Below the pieces are notes generated by a model. That model did not search any database. It was not told the origin of the DNA and saw only the letters and a program-made list of their open reading frames with translations. 50,808 nt of DNA from CAZXPG01 sp964643145 (GTDB lineage Bacteria > Pseudomonadota > Alphaproteobacteria > Rickettsiales > Arcanibacteraceae), in assembly GCA_964643145.1 (NCBI GenBank), contig CAZXPG010000006.1, positions 1-50,808 of the forward strand. The letters run 5' to 3'. Of this stretch, positions 7,185 through 15,978 are shown piece after piece. The translations under genes were made by a program, and so were the position numbers. Position 1 is the first letter of the stretch. Each line of letters opens with the position of its first letter.

Positions 7185-8981
7185 TTACTGACAGGCTAAG
7201 CATTCATCATAATTGGTTGTTGAAACCGGCAGTTCAGGATTCACTTGCAGCACCTCTTCCACTTTATGCGATACTTTATCGGCGCGCTGAATAGAGCTGG
7301 AGCGACAATAATACAGGCTTTTCACGCCTTTTTTCCATGCCTGGAAATGTAGCTGGTGCAAATCACGCTTATGCACATCTCCCGGCAGGAATAAATTGAG
7401 CGATTGCGCCTGGCAGATATAGCTAGCACGGTCAGCCGCCAGATCAATGATCCAGCGCTGGTCAATTTCAGTGGCCGTTTTAAATACATCTTTCTCATGC
7501 TTGGTTAAGAAATCCAGATGTTGCACCGAACCTTCATGCGTAGAAATTGAAGACCATATCTGATCGTGGTTCTTGCCTTTGCTTTCCAGCAACGCCACCA
7601 GGTTTTTATTACGCACCGTAAAAGAGCCTGTCAGTGTTTTCTGAGTAAAACTGTTAGCAGCATAAGGCTCAATCCCTGGAGAGGAATTACCGGCAATAAT
7701 AGAGATAGATGCCGTGGGTGCCACAGCAATTTTATTACTGAAGCGCTCCATCACCCCTGCTTCCTCTGCATCAGGGCACGCGCCCCTTTCTTCTGCAAGC
7801 TTAACTGAAACACGGTCTGCCTGTTGTTTCAGATGTTCAAACATCTTTTTATTCCACACCTTGGCCATCACTGATTCCATTGGAATATCATGCGCTTGCA
7901 AGAAAGAATGGAACCCCATCACCCCCAGCCCAACGCTACGTTCACGCATTGCGGAATAACGCGCCCGCTTCATGGTTTCAGGGGCGGTATTAATAAAATC
8001 TTGCAACACATTATCCAGGAAACGCAGCACATCTTCAACAAAAAGTGGATTGCTCTTCCATTCGTCAAAATATTCCAGGTTGACAGAAGAAAGGCAGCAT
8101 ACCGCTGTACGGCTTTGTCCCAAATGATCAAAACCGGTAGGTAGGGTAATTTCACTACAGAGATTGGAGGTTTTTACCTTCAGCCCCAGTTTCTTCTGGT
8201 GATCTGGGATCGTCTCATTCACCGTATCAATAAACAGCATATACGGCTCACCGGTTTCTACCCGAGTGGTCAGCATCTTGATCCACAAATCACGCGCCCG
8301 CACCGTTGAAACCACTGTCCGGTCTTTGGGGCTACGCAAGTGCCATACATCATCTTTCTCAACAGCTTCCATAAAGGCATCGCTAATGACAATACCATGA
8401 TGGATATTCAGTGCCTTGCGGTTCGGGTCACCTCCTGTTGGGCGGCGTATTTCAATAAATTCTTCGATTTCTGGATGGTCTACTGGCAAATATACCGCAG
8501 AGCTGCCACGGCGCAGGCTGCCTTGTGAAATGGCCAACGTCAACGAATCTTGCACCCTAAGAAAAGGAATCACCCCAGAGGTTTTGCCATTACCACGCAC
8601 TTTCTCGCCAATCGAACGCAGATTTCCCCAATAGCTGCCTATCCCACCACCTCTTGCTGCCAGCCAGACATTTTCATTCCACAAATCAACAATACCTTCT
8701 AAGCTATCTTCGGTTTCATTCAAGAAACAGGAAATCGGCAAGCCACGCTTGGTACCGCCATTGCTGAGCACCGGTGTGGCAGGCATAAACCACAATTTGC
8801 TCATGTAGTCATAGAGACGTTGGGAATGTTCAGGATTATCGCCATAATAAGAAGATACACGAGCAAACAACCCTTGATAGGTTTCTCCATCTAAAAGATA
8901 GCGGTCTTGCAGAACAGCCTTGCCAAATTCTGTTAAGCGCGAATCACTTGCACTATTCGTTGCAATGGTATGAACACTCAT
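7185..8981 (-). CDS. nrdA: Ribonucleoside-diphosphate reductase, alpha subunit, without ATP cone
   Basis: The catalytic subunit that reduces ribonucleoside diphosphates. The 598-residue sequence contains the substrate-site Cys (LPISCFLN), the NLCSE motif with the thiyl Cys and Glu, a second redox Cys (TAVCCLSSVN), the Tyr pair of the radical path (KSLYYCRSSS) and the C-terminal CLAC pair that exchanges with thioredoxin. It starts almost directly with the catalytic domain: the roughly 90-residue ATP-cone allosteric domain of E. coli-type NrdA is absent, so dATP shut-off through a cone is not expected. A strong ribosome-binding site (cggaggga) precedes the ATG. Two NrdR-like boxes lie upstream. 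Confidence 0.95.
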   Translation of the reverse strand: MSVHTIATNSASDSRLTEFGKAVLQDRYLLDGETYQGLFARVSSYYGDNPEHSQRLYDYMSKLWFMPATPVLSNGGTKRGLPISCFLNETEDSLEGIVDLWNENVWLAARGGGIGSYWGNLRSIGEKVRGNGKTSGVIPFLRVQDSLTLAISQGSLRRGSSAVYLPVDHPEIEEFIEIRRPTGGDPNRKALNIHHGIVISDAFMEAVEKDDVWHLRSPKDRTVVSTVRARDLWIKMLTTRVETGEPYMLFIDTVNETIPDHQKKLGLKVKTSNLCSEITLPTGFDHLGQSRTAVCCLSSVNLEYFDEWKSNPLFVEDVLRFLDNVLQDFINTAPETMKRARYSAMRERSVGLGVMGFHSFLQAHDIPMESVMAKVWNKKMFEHLKQQADRVSVKLAEERGACPDAEEAGVMERFSNKIAVAPTASISIIAGNSSPGIEPYAANSFTQKTLTGSFTVRNKNLVALLESKGKNHDQIWSSISTHEGSVQHLDFLTKHEKDVFKTATEIDQRWIIDLAADRASYICQAQSLNLFLPGDVHKRDLHQLHFQAWKKGVKSLYYCRSSSIQRADKVSHKVEEVLQVNPELPVSTTNYDECLACQ

Positions 8982-9107
8982 TTTCCTGATCCCTCCGAAG
9001 GTATCGACATATAGATTTTTCTCAGTTGCAGTCTTTTAGGCGAAACGCTTCACCGTCTGCGTCACTCCTATGCTTTATATAAAGGGAATGGCCTACTTGT
9101 CTATAGA

Positions 9108-9154
9108 AAAATATATATAGTGCCTTATTGTTGTTGCCCTGCTAGATATAGTGC
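9108..9154 (-). promoter_or_regulatory. Pair of candidate NrdR boxes upstream of nrdA
   Basis: Two copies of a sequence ending in tatagtgc (9108-9123 and 9139-9154) resemble the palindromic NrdR consensus acaCwAtATaTwGtgt, matching it at about 13 and 11 of 16 positions. They are 31 bp apart, about three helical turns, which is the usual spacing of NrdR box pairs. NrdR represses ribonucleotide reductase genes when dATP is high. The nrdR gene is not in this window. Confidence 0.55.
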
Positions 9155-9204
9155 ACAACATGTACAAGCATAGCGCAAAAAAAGTAACAATCGAATGAAA
9201 ATAC

Positions 9205-9232
9205 ATTATAGACAATGCAATAAGGCTGGCAA
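9205..9232 (-). promoter_or_regulatory. Candidate sigma-70 promoter reading toward nrdA
   Basis: On the minus strand, TTGCCA (9227-9232) and TATAAT (9205-9210) are separated by 16 bp. They overlap the stop codon of the small membrane-protein gene and would give a leader of about 215 bases that includes the NrdR-like boxes. Because those boxes usually overlap the promoter, a second, closer promoter may exist. Confidence 0.4.
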
Positions 9233-9484
9233 GCTATCAAAATTTATATCATTACTCAGGCATTTATCAACGGTGTCAGAGATCATCTCCAGATTCGAGG
9301 TCACAAACGCTTCCATCCTGGCAAACAGCCCCTTGTTATGCATAATCATAAATATTTTATAGACGATGGCAATGGCAGGAATCATTACCAACAAATACCA
9401 TTTCGTTAATATACTGCTGATAAAAATGGCCTTAGGGTTTTTAAAAAGACTCACCAAGAAATTAAACATGGTAGAATTAAACAT
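9206..9484 (-). CDS. Small membrane protein of unknown function
   Basis: A 92-residue protein I do not recognise with confidence. It has a hydrophobic segment at about residues 28-46 (WYLLVMIPAIAIVYKIFMIM) and a weaker one at the N terminus. A soluble tail contains two Cys (DKCLSND and LLHCL). A clear ribosome-binding site (aggggag) lies six bases before the ATG at 9484, which supports real translation. The layout loosely recalls small single-pass proteins of Rickettsiales such as the DUF2670 group, but this is a guess from pattern only. It is transcribed toward nrdA and diverges from galU. Confidence 0.65.
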   Translation of the reverse strand: MFNSTMFNFLVSLFKNPKAIFISSILTKWYLLVMIPAIAIVYKIFMIMHNKGLFARMEAFVTSNLEMISDTVDKCLSNDINFDSLPALLHCL

Positions 9485-9664
9485 ACTCTCCCCTTCACTT
9501 TATATATTAAGTTAGATCATTCTTTCATCATAACAAACGTTATTACCATTCGTCCAGAGTAAAAAGCAAATAAAATGGCAAACGATGAGCAGTATATATT
9601 GCATACCGCTAGAATGCCCACTACACTAATCTCCGTTTTATTTGATGCTCAAGGAGAGGTTATC

Positions 9665-10555
9665 ATGTCTGTTCAACATTCCGTTAAGCGTTTACGTAAG
9701 GCAGTATTTCCTGTGGGAGGCTTAGGAACGCGCTTCCTGCCAGCCACCAAATCTATGCCTAAAGAAATGCTGCCTGTTGCCAGCAAACCATTGATTCAAT
9801 ATGCGTTTGAAGAAGCATTACAGGCAGGAATTGAGCAGTTTATTTTTATTACCGGCCGCAATAAAAATGCCATCAGCAACCATTTCGACCATTCCTATGA
9901 ACTACAGCAACATTTAAGCGAGAAAGATAAAGCCTATGAGCTGGAATTGGCCAAAGGCTGGCTTCCTCCCGCAGGCCAGGTGGCTTTTGTCCGGCAGCAG
10001 GAACCACTAGGGCTTGGGCACGCAGTATGGTGCGCCCGTAACTTTATTGGCGATGAACCCTTTGCCGTGCTGCTTGCCGATGAAATGCTGCTGCATCCCG
10101 GGGGTTTCCTCAAGGAAATGGCCAATCTCTACCACGAGAGGGGCGGTAATATCATTGGCCTGGCGGAAGTGGAGCGCGCCCATATTCAGCGTTATGGTAT
10201 CATTGACCCAGCAACCCAAGAGGGCGACATTGTCAGCATCCGCGGCATGGTGGAGAAGCCAGCACCAGAAGCTGCCCCCTCTAATTTATGCATTATTGGG
10301 CGTTATATTCTACAACCGGAAATTTTTACCTATCTTGAACGGGGGAACCGTGGGAGTGGAGGAGAAATCCAGCTTACCGATTCTATGGCGGATATGGTTG
10401 AAACCTCACCTTTTTATGGCGTAACCTATCATGGCAAGCGTTTTGACTGCGGCAATCCGCTCGGCTTCCTGGAAGCCAATATCGCCTATGCGCTTGATCA
10501 GCAGGAGAACAAAACCGCTATAAAACAGATGCTACAGGAATTTATTGATTCATAA
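9665..10555 (+). CDS. galU: UTP-glucose-1-phosphate uridylyltransferase
   Basis: Makes UDP-glucose from UTP and glucose-1-phosphate. The N terminus carries the nucleotidyltransferase signature (FPVGGLGTRFLPATKSMPKE), followed by LPVASKPLIQYAFEEA. Later come the acidic metal site in LLADEM and the GEIQLTDSM stretch typical of GalU. An in-frame start at 9575 exists, but I chose the ATG at 9665: it has a strong ribosome-binding site (aaggagag) and gives the usual family length of about 296 residues. The downstream ugd gene begins nine bases after the stop, so both are probably one operon supplying UDP-glucose and then UDP-glucuronate for envelope polysaccharide. Confidence 0.95.
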   Translation: MSVQHSVKRLRKAVFPVGGLGTRFLPATKSMPKEMLPVASKPLIQYAFEEALQAGIEQFIFITGRNKNAISNHFDHSYELQQHLSEKDKAYELELAKGWLPPAGQVAFVRQQEPLGLGHAVWCARNFIGDEPFAVLLADEMLLHPGGFLKEMANLYHERGGNIIGLAEVERAHIQRYGIIDPATQEGDIVSIRGMVEKPAPEAAPSNLCIIGRYILQPEIFTYLERGNRGSGGEIQLTDSMADMVETSPFYGVTYHGKRFDCGNPLGFLEANIAYALDQQENKTAIKQMLQEFIDS

Positions 10556-10564
10556 AGGAAAATT

Positions 10565-11887
10565 ATGCGTATTGTAATGATTGGCACAGGCTATGTTGGA
10601 CTTGTTTCTGGCACCTGTTTTGCCGAACTCGGTTGGGATGTGATAGGTGTGGATAGTGACAGTGCTAAAATTGCCCTGCTGAAGCGTGGGGAAATTCCTA
10701 TTTACGAGCCGGGCCTTGCTGAAATGGTCAAGCGCAATATGGCGGCTGGTCGCCTTTCTTTCAGCGATACACTCGCGGAGGCCGTACACAGAGCAGATGT
10801 GATTTTCTTAGCCGTGGGCACTCCGATGGATGAAAGCGATGGCAGCGCTGATCTTACCTATTTATTCGCTGCCGCTGATGAGGTTGCCAGTGCCCTCACT
10901 GCACCGGCTATTATAGTGGTGAAATCGACGGTTCCTGTTGGCACGGGCAAAAAACTAGCTGAACGATTTCATAGCAAACGCCCCGATCTTAACGTAACGC
11001 TTGTATCCAACCCAGAATTTTTGCGGGAAGGCACCGCCATTGCTGATTTCCTAGGGCCAGACCGTGTGGTGGTAGGCACTCACTGCCCGAAAGCCAAAGA
11101 AACCATGCAACGCCTCTATTTACGCCTTGCCGAGCAACAAGTGCCGTTATTATTTACCTCGGTAGAAACCGCTGAGTTAATTAAATATGCTTCTAACGGT
11201 TTTCTTGCCACCAAAATTGCCTTTATCAATGAAATGGCCGATATTTGCGAGCAGGCCGGAGCCGATATTCATGGAGTAGCAATGGGAATGGGCTTAGATA
11301 AACGCATAGGCCATAATTATCTGGTGCCAGGCCCTGGCTTTGGCGGCTCGTGCTTCCCGAAAGATACGCTTGCCCTCACCCGCATTGCCCGCGACAACGG
11401 CACTATCAGTAAAATTGTCGAGGCGGTGATTCAAGGCAATGATAAGCGCAAGAAAAATATGGCCATGAAAATTATCCAGGCCTGCGAAGGAAACGTTAAA
11501 GGCAAAACTATTGCCCTGCTTGGCTTAACCTTTAAAGCCAATACTGACGATATGCGCTCCAGCCCCAGCCTGGTGATTATGGAAGAACTACTAGCAGAAG
11601 GTGCCCTAATCCACGCTTATGATCCGGCCGGGATGGAAAACGCCAAAAAGCTGATAGACCATGCAGCTATAAGCTGGTGTGATAATGCCTATAATGCTGC
11701 TTCTGGTGCCAGCGCATTGGTTATTATCACAGAATGGAACGAATTTTCCGGGCTGGATTTAGCGCGACTCAAAACCCTGCTTGCTACCCCAGTGATTGTG
11801 GATTTACGCAACATATTAGATGCCGAAAACGCTAAGGAAGAAGGCTTCAGCTATCACGGCATAGGGCGGGGGTTAATGGATAGCTGA
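10565..11887 (+). CDS. ugd: UDP-glucose 6-dehydrogenase
   Basis: Oxidises UDP-glucose to UDP-glucuronate with two NAD+. The 440-residue protein begins with a Rossmann motif (GTGYVGLVSG). It contains the middle-domain active site with the catalytic Cys (GFGGSCFPKD) and a C-terminal UDP-binding domain (LLGLTFKANTDDMRSSPS). The family length is normal. The ribosome-binding site aaagga lies just before the ATG. It is coupled to galU by a nine-base gap, so product and substrate enzymes are made together. Glucuronate would go to capsule or lipopolysaccharide; no such transferase is in the window. Confidence 0.95.
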   Translation: MRIVMIGTGYVGLVSGTCFAELGWDVIGVDSDSAKIALLKRGEIPIYEPGLAEMVKRNMAAGRLSFSDTLAEAVHRADVIFLAVGTPMDESDGSADLTYLFAAADEVASALTAPAIIVVKSTVPVGTGKKLAERFHSKRPDLNVTLVSNPEFLREGTAIADFLGPDRVVVGTHCPKAKETMQRLYLRLAEQQVPLLFTSVETAELIKYASNGFLATKIAFINEMADICEQAGADIHGVAMGMGLDKRIGHNYLVPGPGFGGSCFPKDTLALTRIARDNGTISKIVEAVIQGNDKRKKNMAMKIIQACEGNVKGKTIALLGLTFKANTDDMRSSPSLVIMEELLAEGALIHAYDPAGMENAKKLIDHAAISWCDNAYNAASGASALVIITEWNEFSGLDLARLKTLLATPVIVDLRNILDAENAKEEGFSYHGIGRGLMDS

Positions 11888-11915
11888 AGCTAAGGCACTA
11901 CACCTAGCTTTAGCT
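11882..11915 (+). terminator. Hairpin at the ugd 3' end
   Basis: Agctgaagcta and tagctttagct can pair over 11 bases with one G-U pair, overlapping the ugd stop. No T run follows, so termination strength is uncertain. Confidence 0.35.
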
Positions 11916-12032
11916 TTGGATAAGCAAAGGGAATAACGATACAATCTTCTTGTTGACATTTTAGTTAAAATATTAATAGTTATTGAAGTTCATTCACATC
12001 ATCCTCCTATATTATTCACTAGATTAACTATC

Positions 12033-13715
12033 ATGAAACATACAACCTCTTCACAAGCAAATCATCAACATGAAACTACCACGCAGGAAGAGGCTTCTTC
12101 TAACGGGCTCACTATCCTCAATGAGGCTATTAGCCGTTCGGAACCAACATCCTCTTCCAACATAGCCCCCACGAACCAGAGAAACAAACGCTCTATTCAG
12201 GCTACACACACAGCTTTCCCCCCATCGTTACCATTAGAAAAGAAACAGAAACACAGGGTATCTTCTTCTCAGACAGGGAATGAGATACCGCTACCGCAGC
12301 CAGAACCTGCCACGACACATTCTTCTCAAGCAAACAGAGGCGTTTTAGATCTTCATATCTCTTCTAGAACAGCGCAAACACCCCACGCACCACATAACGT
12401 TCCGCCTAGACCTAAAAATTATAACGATTTACATCATGAGGCTACACTCCATTTCAACAGCAAAAACTTTGGGAGCGCAATCACCAGTGCTACGCAAGCA
12501 ATACAGCTTAATCCCAGTAGGGCGGCTGGAAGCTATTATCTACGTGGAAAAGCCCATCTTGAGCAGGAAAACTATACTGGAGCGATTTTTGATTTTAATA
12601 AAACCTTAATGTTTTCAACGTCTAGCCATAATATTACTGGCATTGCTAATTCCTCTATTGTCTATCATGACCTTGCACGCACCCATCTGAAACTAAAAGA
12701 CTTTTTTTTAGCACAACATCATGCTGAAACAGCAATCAGCTTACAGAGTAACTATGTTGATGCTTACATCAGCAATGGTTTAGCTTTTTTTGGCCTAGGT
12801 AATTATACTAACGCTATTGAGAGTTTTTCATATGCGTTAACATTAGATCCTAACTCTTTTAAAGCCTATTATAGCCGTGGCCGTGTCTATTATAACCAGA
12901 ACCATTTTGATCTGGCGATAAGTGATTTTACCACAACACTACAATTAAAGCAAAACTATGTTGAGGCCTATTATCAGCGTGCTTGTGCTTATTTCAAGAA
13001 CAACGATCTTGATACGGCAATCTTAGACCTTACCAAAACAATCGAACTAGACCCTAACCATGCTGATGCCTATTATAGCCGTGGTCGCGCTTATTTCAAG
13101 AACAACGATCTTGATAAAGCACTTGAGGATTTTACACAAACACTTGCACTAAAACACAATCACGCTCGTAGCCATTATTATAGTGGCCTCATCCATTTCC
13201 AACAAGGCAAGGTAAATAGTGCCCTAGAGCATTATATACTGGCAACGACACATCAAAAAAGCTATGCAGAAGCCCATTATGGCCTTGGAGAAGTCTATTT
13301 CGAGCAAGATAAGCCTAGCATGGCAATAACGCATTACAAAGCAGCAATAGAATATAACCCACAATATGCAAACGCCTATTATGGGCTTGGTAAGGTCTAT
13401 GCACAACAAGGAAATAGCGATCTTGCCATAGAGCATTACATAAAAGCAACAGCGCACAACCCCGACTATCTCGAAGCATCTCAGGGCCTTGTTGACGTTT
13501 ATTCCAGCAGGGGGGATAATGAGGATGCCGAGAGACACTCTACTATAGTGGAAAAGTTGCGCTCCAGCCAGCAAACGAAACAGGCTGAGCCTTCTAACCC
13601 TACATCAACTACTTCAACCTCTATTCCCACCTCAACGGTACAAGGGGGGCACTCTTCCAGTGCTGGAGTAACTACCACTTGCAACCAACAAAGGAACATA
13701 CTGAACAGGGGCTAA
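12033..13715 (+). CDS. TPR-repeat protein with disordered N and C termini
   Basis: A 560-residue protein without signal peptide or membrane segment. Residues 1-127 are Ser, Thr, Gln, His and Pro rich and apparently disordered, with a basic KKQKHR patch near 70-75. Residues 129-505 form about eleven tetratricopeptide units of 34 residues (for example AYYSRGRAYFKNNDLDKALE). The last 55 residues are again Ser/Thr-rich. Two adjacent TPR units share 28 identical bases at 102-bp spacing (12987 and 13089), suggesting recent internal duplication. TPRs mediate protein binding, so the partner cannot be deduced. The A/T-rich codon use and low-complexity flanks differ from the neighbouring metabolic genes and fit an acquired or host-interaction protein, which is inference. 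An upstream TTGACA (11953-11958) has only a weak -10. It converges on mnmA, ending two bases from its stop. Confidence 0.85.
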   Translation: MKHTTSSQANHQHETTTQEEASSNGLTILNEAISRSEPTSSSNIAPTNQRNKRSIQATHTAFPPSLPLEKKQKHRVSSSQTGNEIPLPQPEPATTHSSQANRGVLDLHISSRTAQTPHAPHNVPPRPKNYNDLHHEATLHFNSKNFGSAITSATQAIQLNPSRAAGSYYLRGKAHLEQENYTGAIFDFNKTLMFSTSSHNITGIANSSIVYHDLARTHLKLKDFFLAQHHAETAISLQSNYVDAYISNGLAFFGLGNYTNAIESFSYALTLDPNSFKAYYSRGRVYYNQNHFDLAISDFTTTLQLKQNYVEAYYQRACAYFKNNDLDTAILDLTKTIELDPNHADAYYSRGRAYFKNNDLDKALEDFTQTLALKHNHARSHYYSGLIHFQQGKVNSALEHYILATTHQKSYAEAHYGLGEVYFEQDKPSMAITHYKAAIEYNPQYANAYYGLGKVYAQQGNSDLAIEHYIKATAHNPDYLEASQGLVDVYSSRGDNEDAERHSTIVEKLRSSQQTKQAEPSNPTSTTSTSIPTSTVQGGHSSSAGVTTTCNQQRNILNRG

Positions 13716-13717
13716 AA

Positions 13718-14824
13718 TTACCATGTATCCTTGGCGGTAATCCAGCCACCGCCAAGCACCCTGTCACCTTCATAGGCAACACAGGCCTGCCCGGGGGTCA
13801 CGGCACGTTCAGGAATGTCAAGTTCCACCTCTGCCTCCCCGGTGCCACAACTATAGAGCGTGGCATCTGCACCAAGATGGGCAGAACGTAACTTTACCCT
13901 GACTTTCTTTCCCTCCGCTGGCAACAGCGCATCACCCAGCCAGTTTAGTTCTTTAATACGGAAACGTTTGGTGCCTAGTGCCTCAGCCGGGCCAACCACC
14001 ACCTGTTTTGCCGCGGGGTCAAGCCTCACTACATAAAGCGGCTCAGAAGCTGCAATTCCAAGCCCTTTGCGCTGACCTATCGTGTAGTTGATAATGCCAT
14101 TATGCCGCCCCAGAATGTTCCCTTGCATATCGACAATATCACCTGCCTCCAGTGCCCCTGGCCGCAACTTTTCAATCACCCTGGCATAGTTGCCATCTGG
14201 CACGAAGCAAATATCCTGGCTGTCGGGTTTATCGGCCACCACCAACCCAAAATGGCTGGCAAGCTGGCGCGTTTCGTCTTTGCTCATACCACCAAGCGGA
14301 AAATGCACATAATCCAGTTGCTCTTGCGTGGTAGCAAAAAGGAAATAGCTCTGGTCTTTCTGTGGGTCTATCCCCCGGTGCAGTTCCGCCCCATTCACTC
14401 CTTCCTTGCGCTGCACATAATGGCCGGTGGCCAGCGCGTCCGCTCCTAAATCCTTAGCCATTTTCAACAGATCGCGGAATTTGACCGACTGGTTACAACG
14501 CACACAAGGAATAGGCGTTTCCCCGCGCATATAGCTATCGGCGAAATCTTCCATGACCGATTCCTTGAATAAACTCTCATAGTTCAGCACGTAATGCGGA
14601 ATCCCTAAACCGTCTGCTACAGTCTTGGCATCATAAATATCTTGCCCGGCACAGCACGCGCCTTTCTTCTCTAACGTCACGGCCATATCGTAAAGCTGCA
14701 AGGTAATACCAATCACCTGATAGCCCTGCCCATGCAGGAGTGCAGCCACGGTGGAACTATCTACACCACCAGACATAGCAACAACAACACGGGTATCAGA
14801 GGGAGATTTAGTAGGATGGAGCAT
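13718..14824 (-). CDS. mnmA: tRNA-specific 2-thiouridylase
   Basis: Thiolates U34 of the tRNAs for Lys, Glu and Gln, using ATP and relayed sulfur. The 368-residue sequence shows the PP-loop SGGVDSS near residue 20, the first catalytic Cys in PCVRCN and the second in SQDICFVPDG. The central tRNA-binding domain and the C-terminal beta-barrel are complete. It lies downstream of the polyprenyl synthase gene on the same strand, with a strong hairpin in the 92-bp gap, so the two may be separately expressed. Confidence 0.95.
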   Translation of the reverse strand: MLHPTKSPSDTRVVVAMSGGVDSSTVAALLHGQGYQVIGITLQLYDMAVTLEKKGACCAGQDIYDAKTVADGLGIPHYVLNYESLFKESVMEDFADSYMRGETPIPCVRCNQSVKFRDLLKMAKDLGADALATGHYVQRKEGVNGAELHRGIDPQKDQSYFLFATTQEQLDYVHFPLGGMSKDETRQLASHFGLVVADKPDSQDICFVPDGNYARVIEKLRPGALEAGDIVDMQGNILGRHNGIINYTIGQRKGLGIAASEPLYVVRLDPAAKQVVVGPAEALGTKRFRIKELNWLGDALLPAEGKKVRVKLRSAHLGADATLYSCGTGEAEVELDIPERAVTPGQACVAYEGDRVLGGGWITAKDTW

Positions 14825-14845
14825 AGGCGTAGTTAAGTCATGTAT

Positions 14846-14890
14846 CCCTCACCCCAACCCTCTCCCTAAGGAAGAGGGTTGGGGTGAGGG
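14846..14890. repeat. 18-bp perfect inverted repeat
   Basis: Ccctcaccccaaccctct (14846-14863) and its exact complement (14873-14890) flank a nine-base loop, between mnmA and the polyprenyl synthase gene. No T run follows on the minus strand, so it looks more like a dispersed palindrome than a plain terminator. The CCCTCACC end recurs at 49947. Confidence 0.75.
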
Positions 14891-14916
14891 AAAAATTTAT
14901 AAATTCTTCTTCCTCT

Positions 14917-15951
14917 TTAATACGCCCTTTCTACAGCGAATTCAAGAATATCCCTAAGCACCGCTTTTTCCTCACATTCTGAAAATGGCGCAATTGCCTG
15001 TTCCGCTAGAACCACATAACGTTTGGCCTCTTCTAACGTATGCCGCACGGTGCCATGTTGCTCAATCAGGGAAATAGCCTGCTCAAGATCACCTGCCTGC
15101 TGGTTACATTCCTGCATCGTGCGTTCCCAAAAGGCGCGTTCTTCCTTAGTGCCACGCGCATAAGCGAGTATCACCGGCAACGTGGCCTTGCCTTCACGGA
15201 AATCATCCCCCACTGTTTTCCCCAACTCTTCCTGTTTAGCGGAATAATCCAGCGCATCATCCACCATCTGGAAGGCAACCCCTAAATACATGCCATAATC
15301 GCGCAGTGCTTTTTCTTCGGCCTCTGGCCTATCAGCAACCACGGCACCAATCTGGCAGGCAGCGGCGAAAAGTTCGGCGGTTTTAGCCTGGATAATCTGT
15401 AAATAAACCTCTTCACTGGCGGAAACATTACTCACCGCCATCAGTTGCATCACTTCCCCTTCCGAAATCACCGCCGAAGCATGGGAAAGAATCTCCAGCG
15501 ACCGCAGGGATTTTTCCTGCACCATCAACTTGAACGACTGGCTAAACAAAAAATCTCCCACCAGAATACTGGCCTTATTACCCCACACATTATTGGCCGT
15601 TGGCACATTACGGCGCAACTGGCTTTCATCCACCACATCGTCATGCAGCAGCGTAGCGGTATGAATAAATTCTACACTGGCAGCCAGATTGATATGGGAG
15701 GCTCCCTGATAGCCACATAAACGCGCCGTAAGCAGCTTTAGAATAGGACGAAGACGCTTGCCACCAGAAGCTATTAAATGGTTAGAAAGCTGCGGAATAA
15801 GGTCGGCTCGCGAGCCGGTGAGGCTCAGAATCACTTCGTTCACCTTGTGCAAATCATCAGCAATAAGGGATTGCAGCTTGTGTAATGTCACTTTAACGTC
15901 TGGTTTAAGGGTAAATGCTAGAAAGATGCTGCTCTTTAGGGAAGATGTCAA
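14917..15951 (-). CDS. ispB: Polyprenyl diphosphate synthase (octaprenyl type)
   Basis: A trans-prenyltransferase that elongates farnesyl diphosphate with isopentenyl units to make the quinone side chain. The 344-residue helical protein has GGKRLRP near the start, the first Asp-rich motif DDVVD in LLHDDVVDES, and the second in AFQMVDDALDYSA. LGKTVGDDFREGK follows, as in the long-chain (C40 class) enzymes. Chain length cannot be fixed from sequence alone, so octaprenyl is the family default. The start at 15951 may be a little upstream of the true one, because family alignment begins around VTLHKLQSLI. Ubiquinone from this pathway would serve the complex I encoded later in the window. Confidence 0.9.
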   Translation of the reverse strand: MTSSLKSSIFLAFTLKPDVKVTLHKLQSLIADDLHKVNEVILSLTGSRADLIPQLSNHLIASGGKRLRPILKLLTARLCGYQGASHINLAASVEFIHTATLLHDDVVDESQLRRNVPTANNVWGNKASILVGDFLFSQSFKLMVQEKSLRSLEILSHASAVISEGEVMQLMAVSNVSASEEVYLQIIQAKTAELFAAACQIGAVVADRPEAEEKALRDYGMYLGVAFQMVDDALDYSAKQEELGKTVGDDFREGKATLPVILAYARGTKEERAFWERTMQECNQQAGDLEQAISLIEQHGTVRHTLEEAKRYVVLAEQAIAPFSECEEKAVLRDILEFAVERAY

Positions 15952-15978
15952 CAGCTTTCGCGAAGAGTTTTAGAACAG

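Noticed and set aside
9575..9664. Upstream start for galU
   Set aside because: The ATG at 9665 has a strong ribosome-binding site and gives the usual family length.
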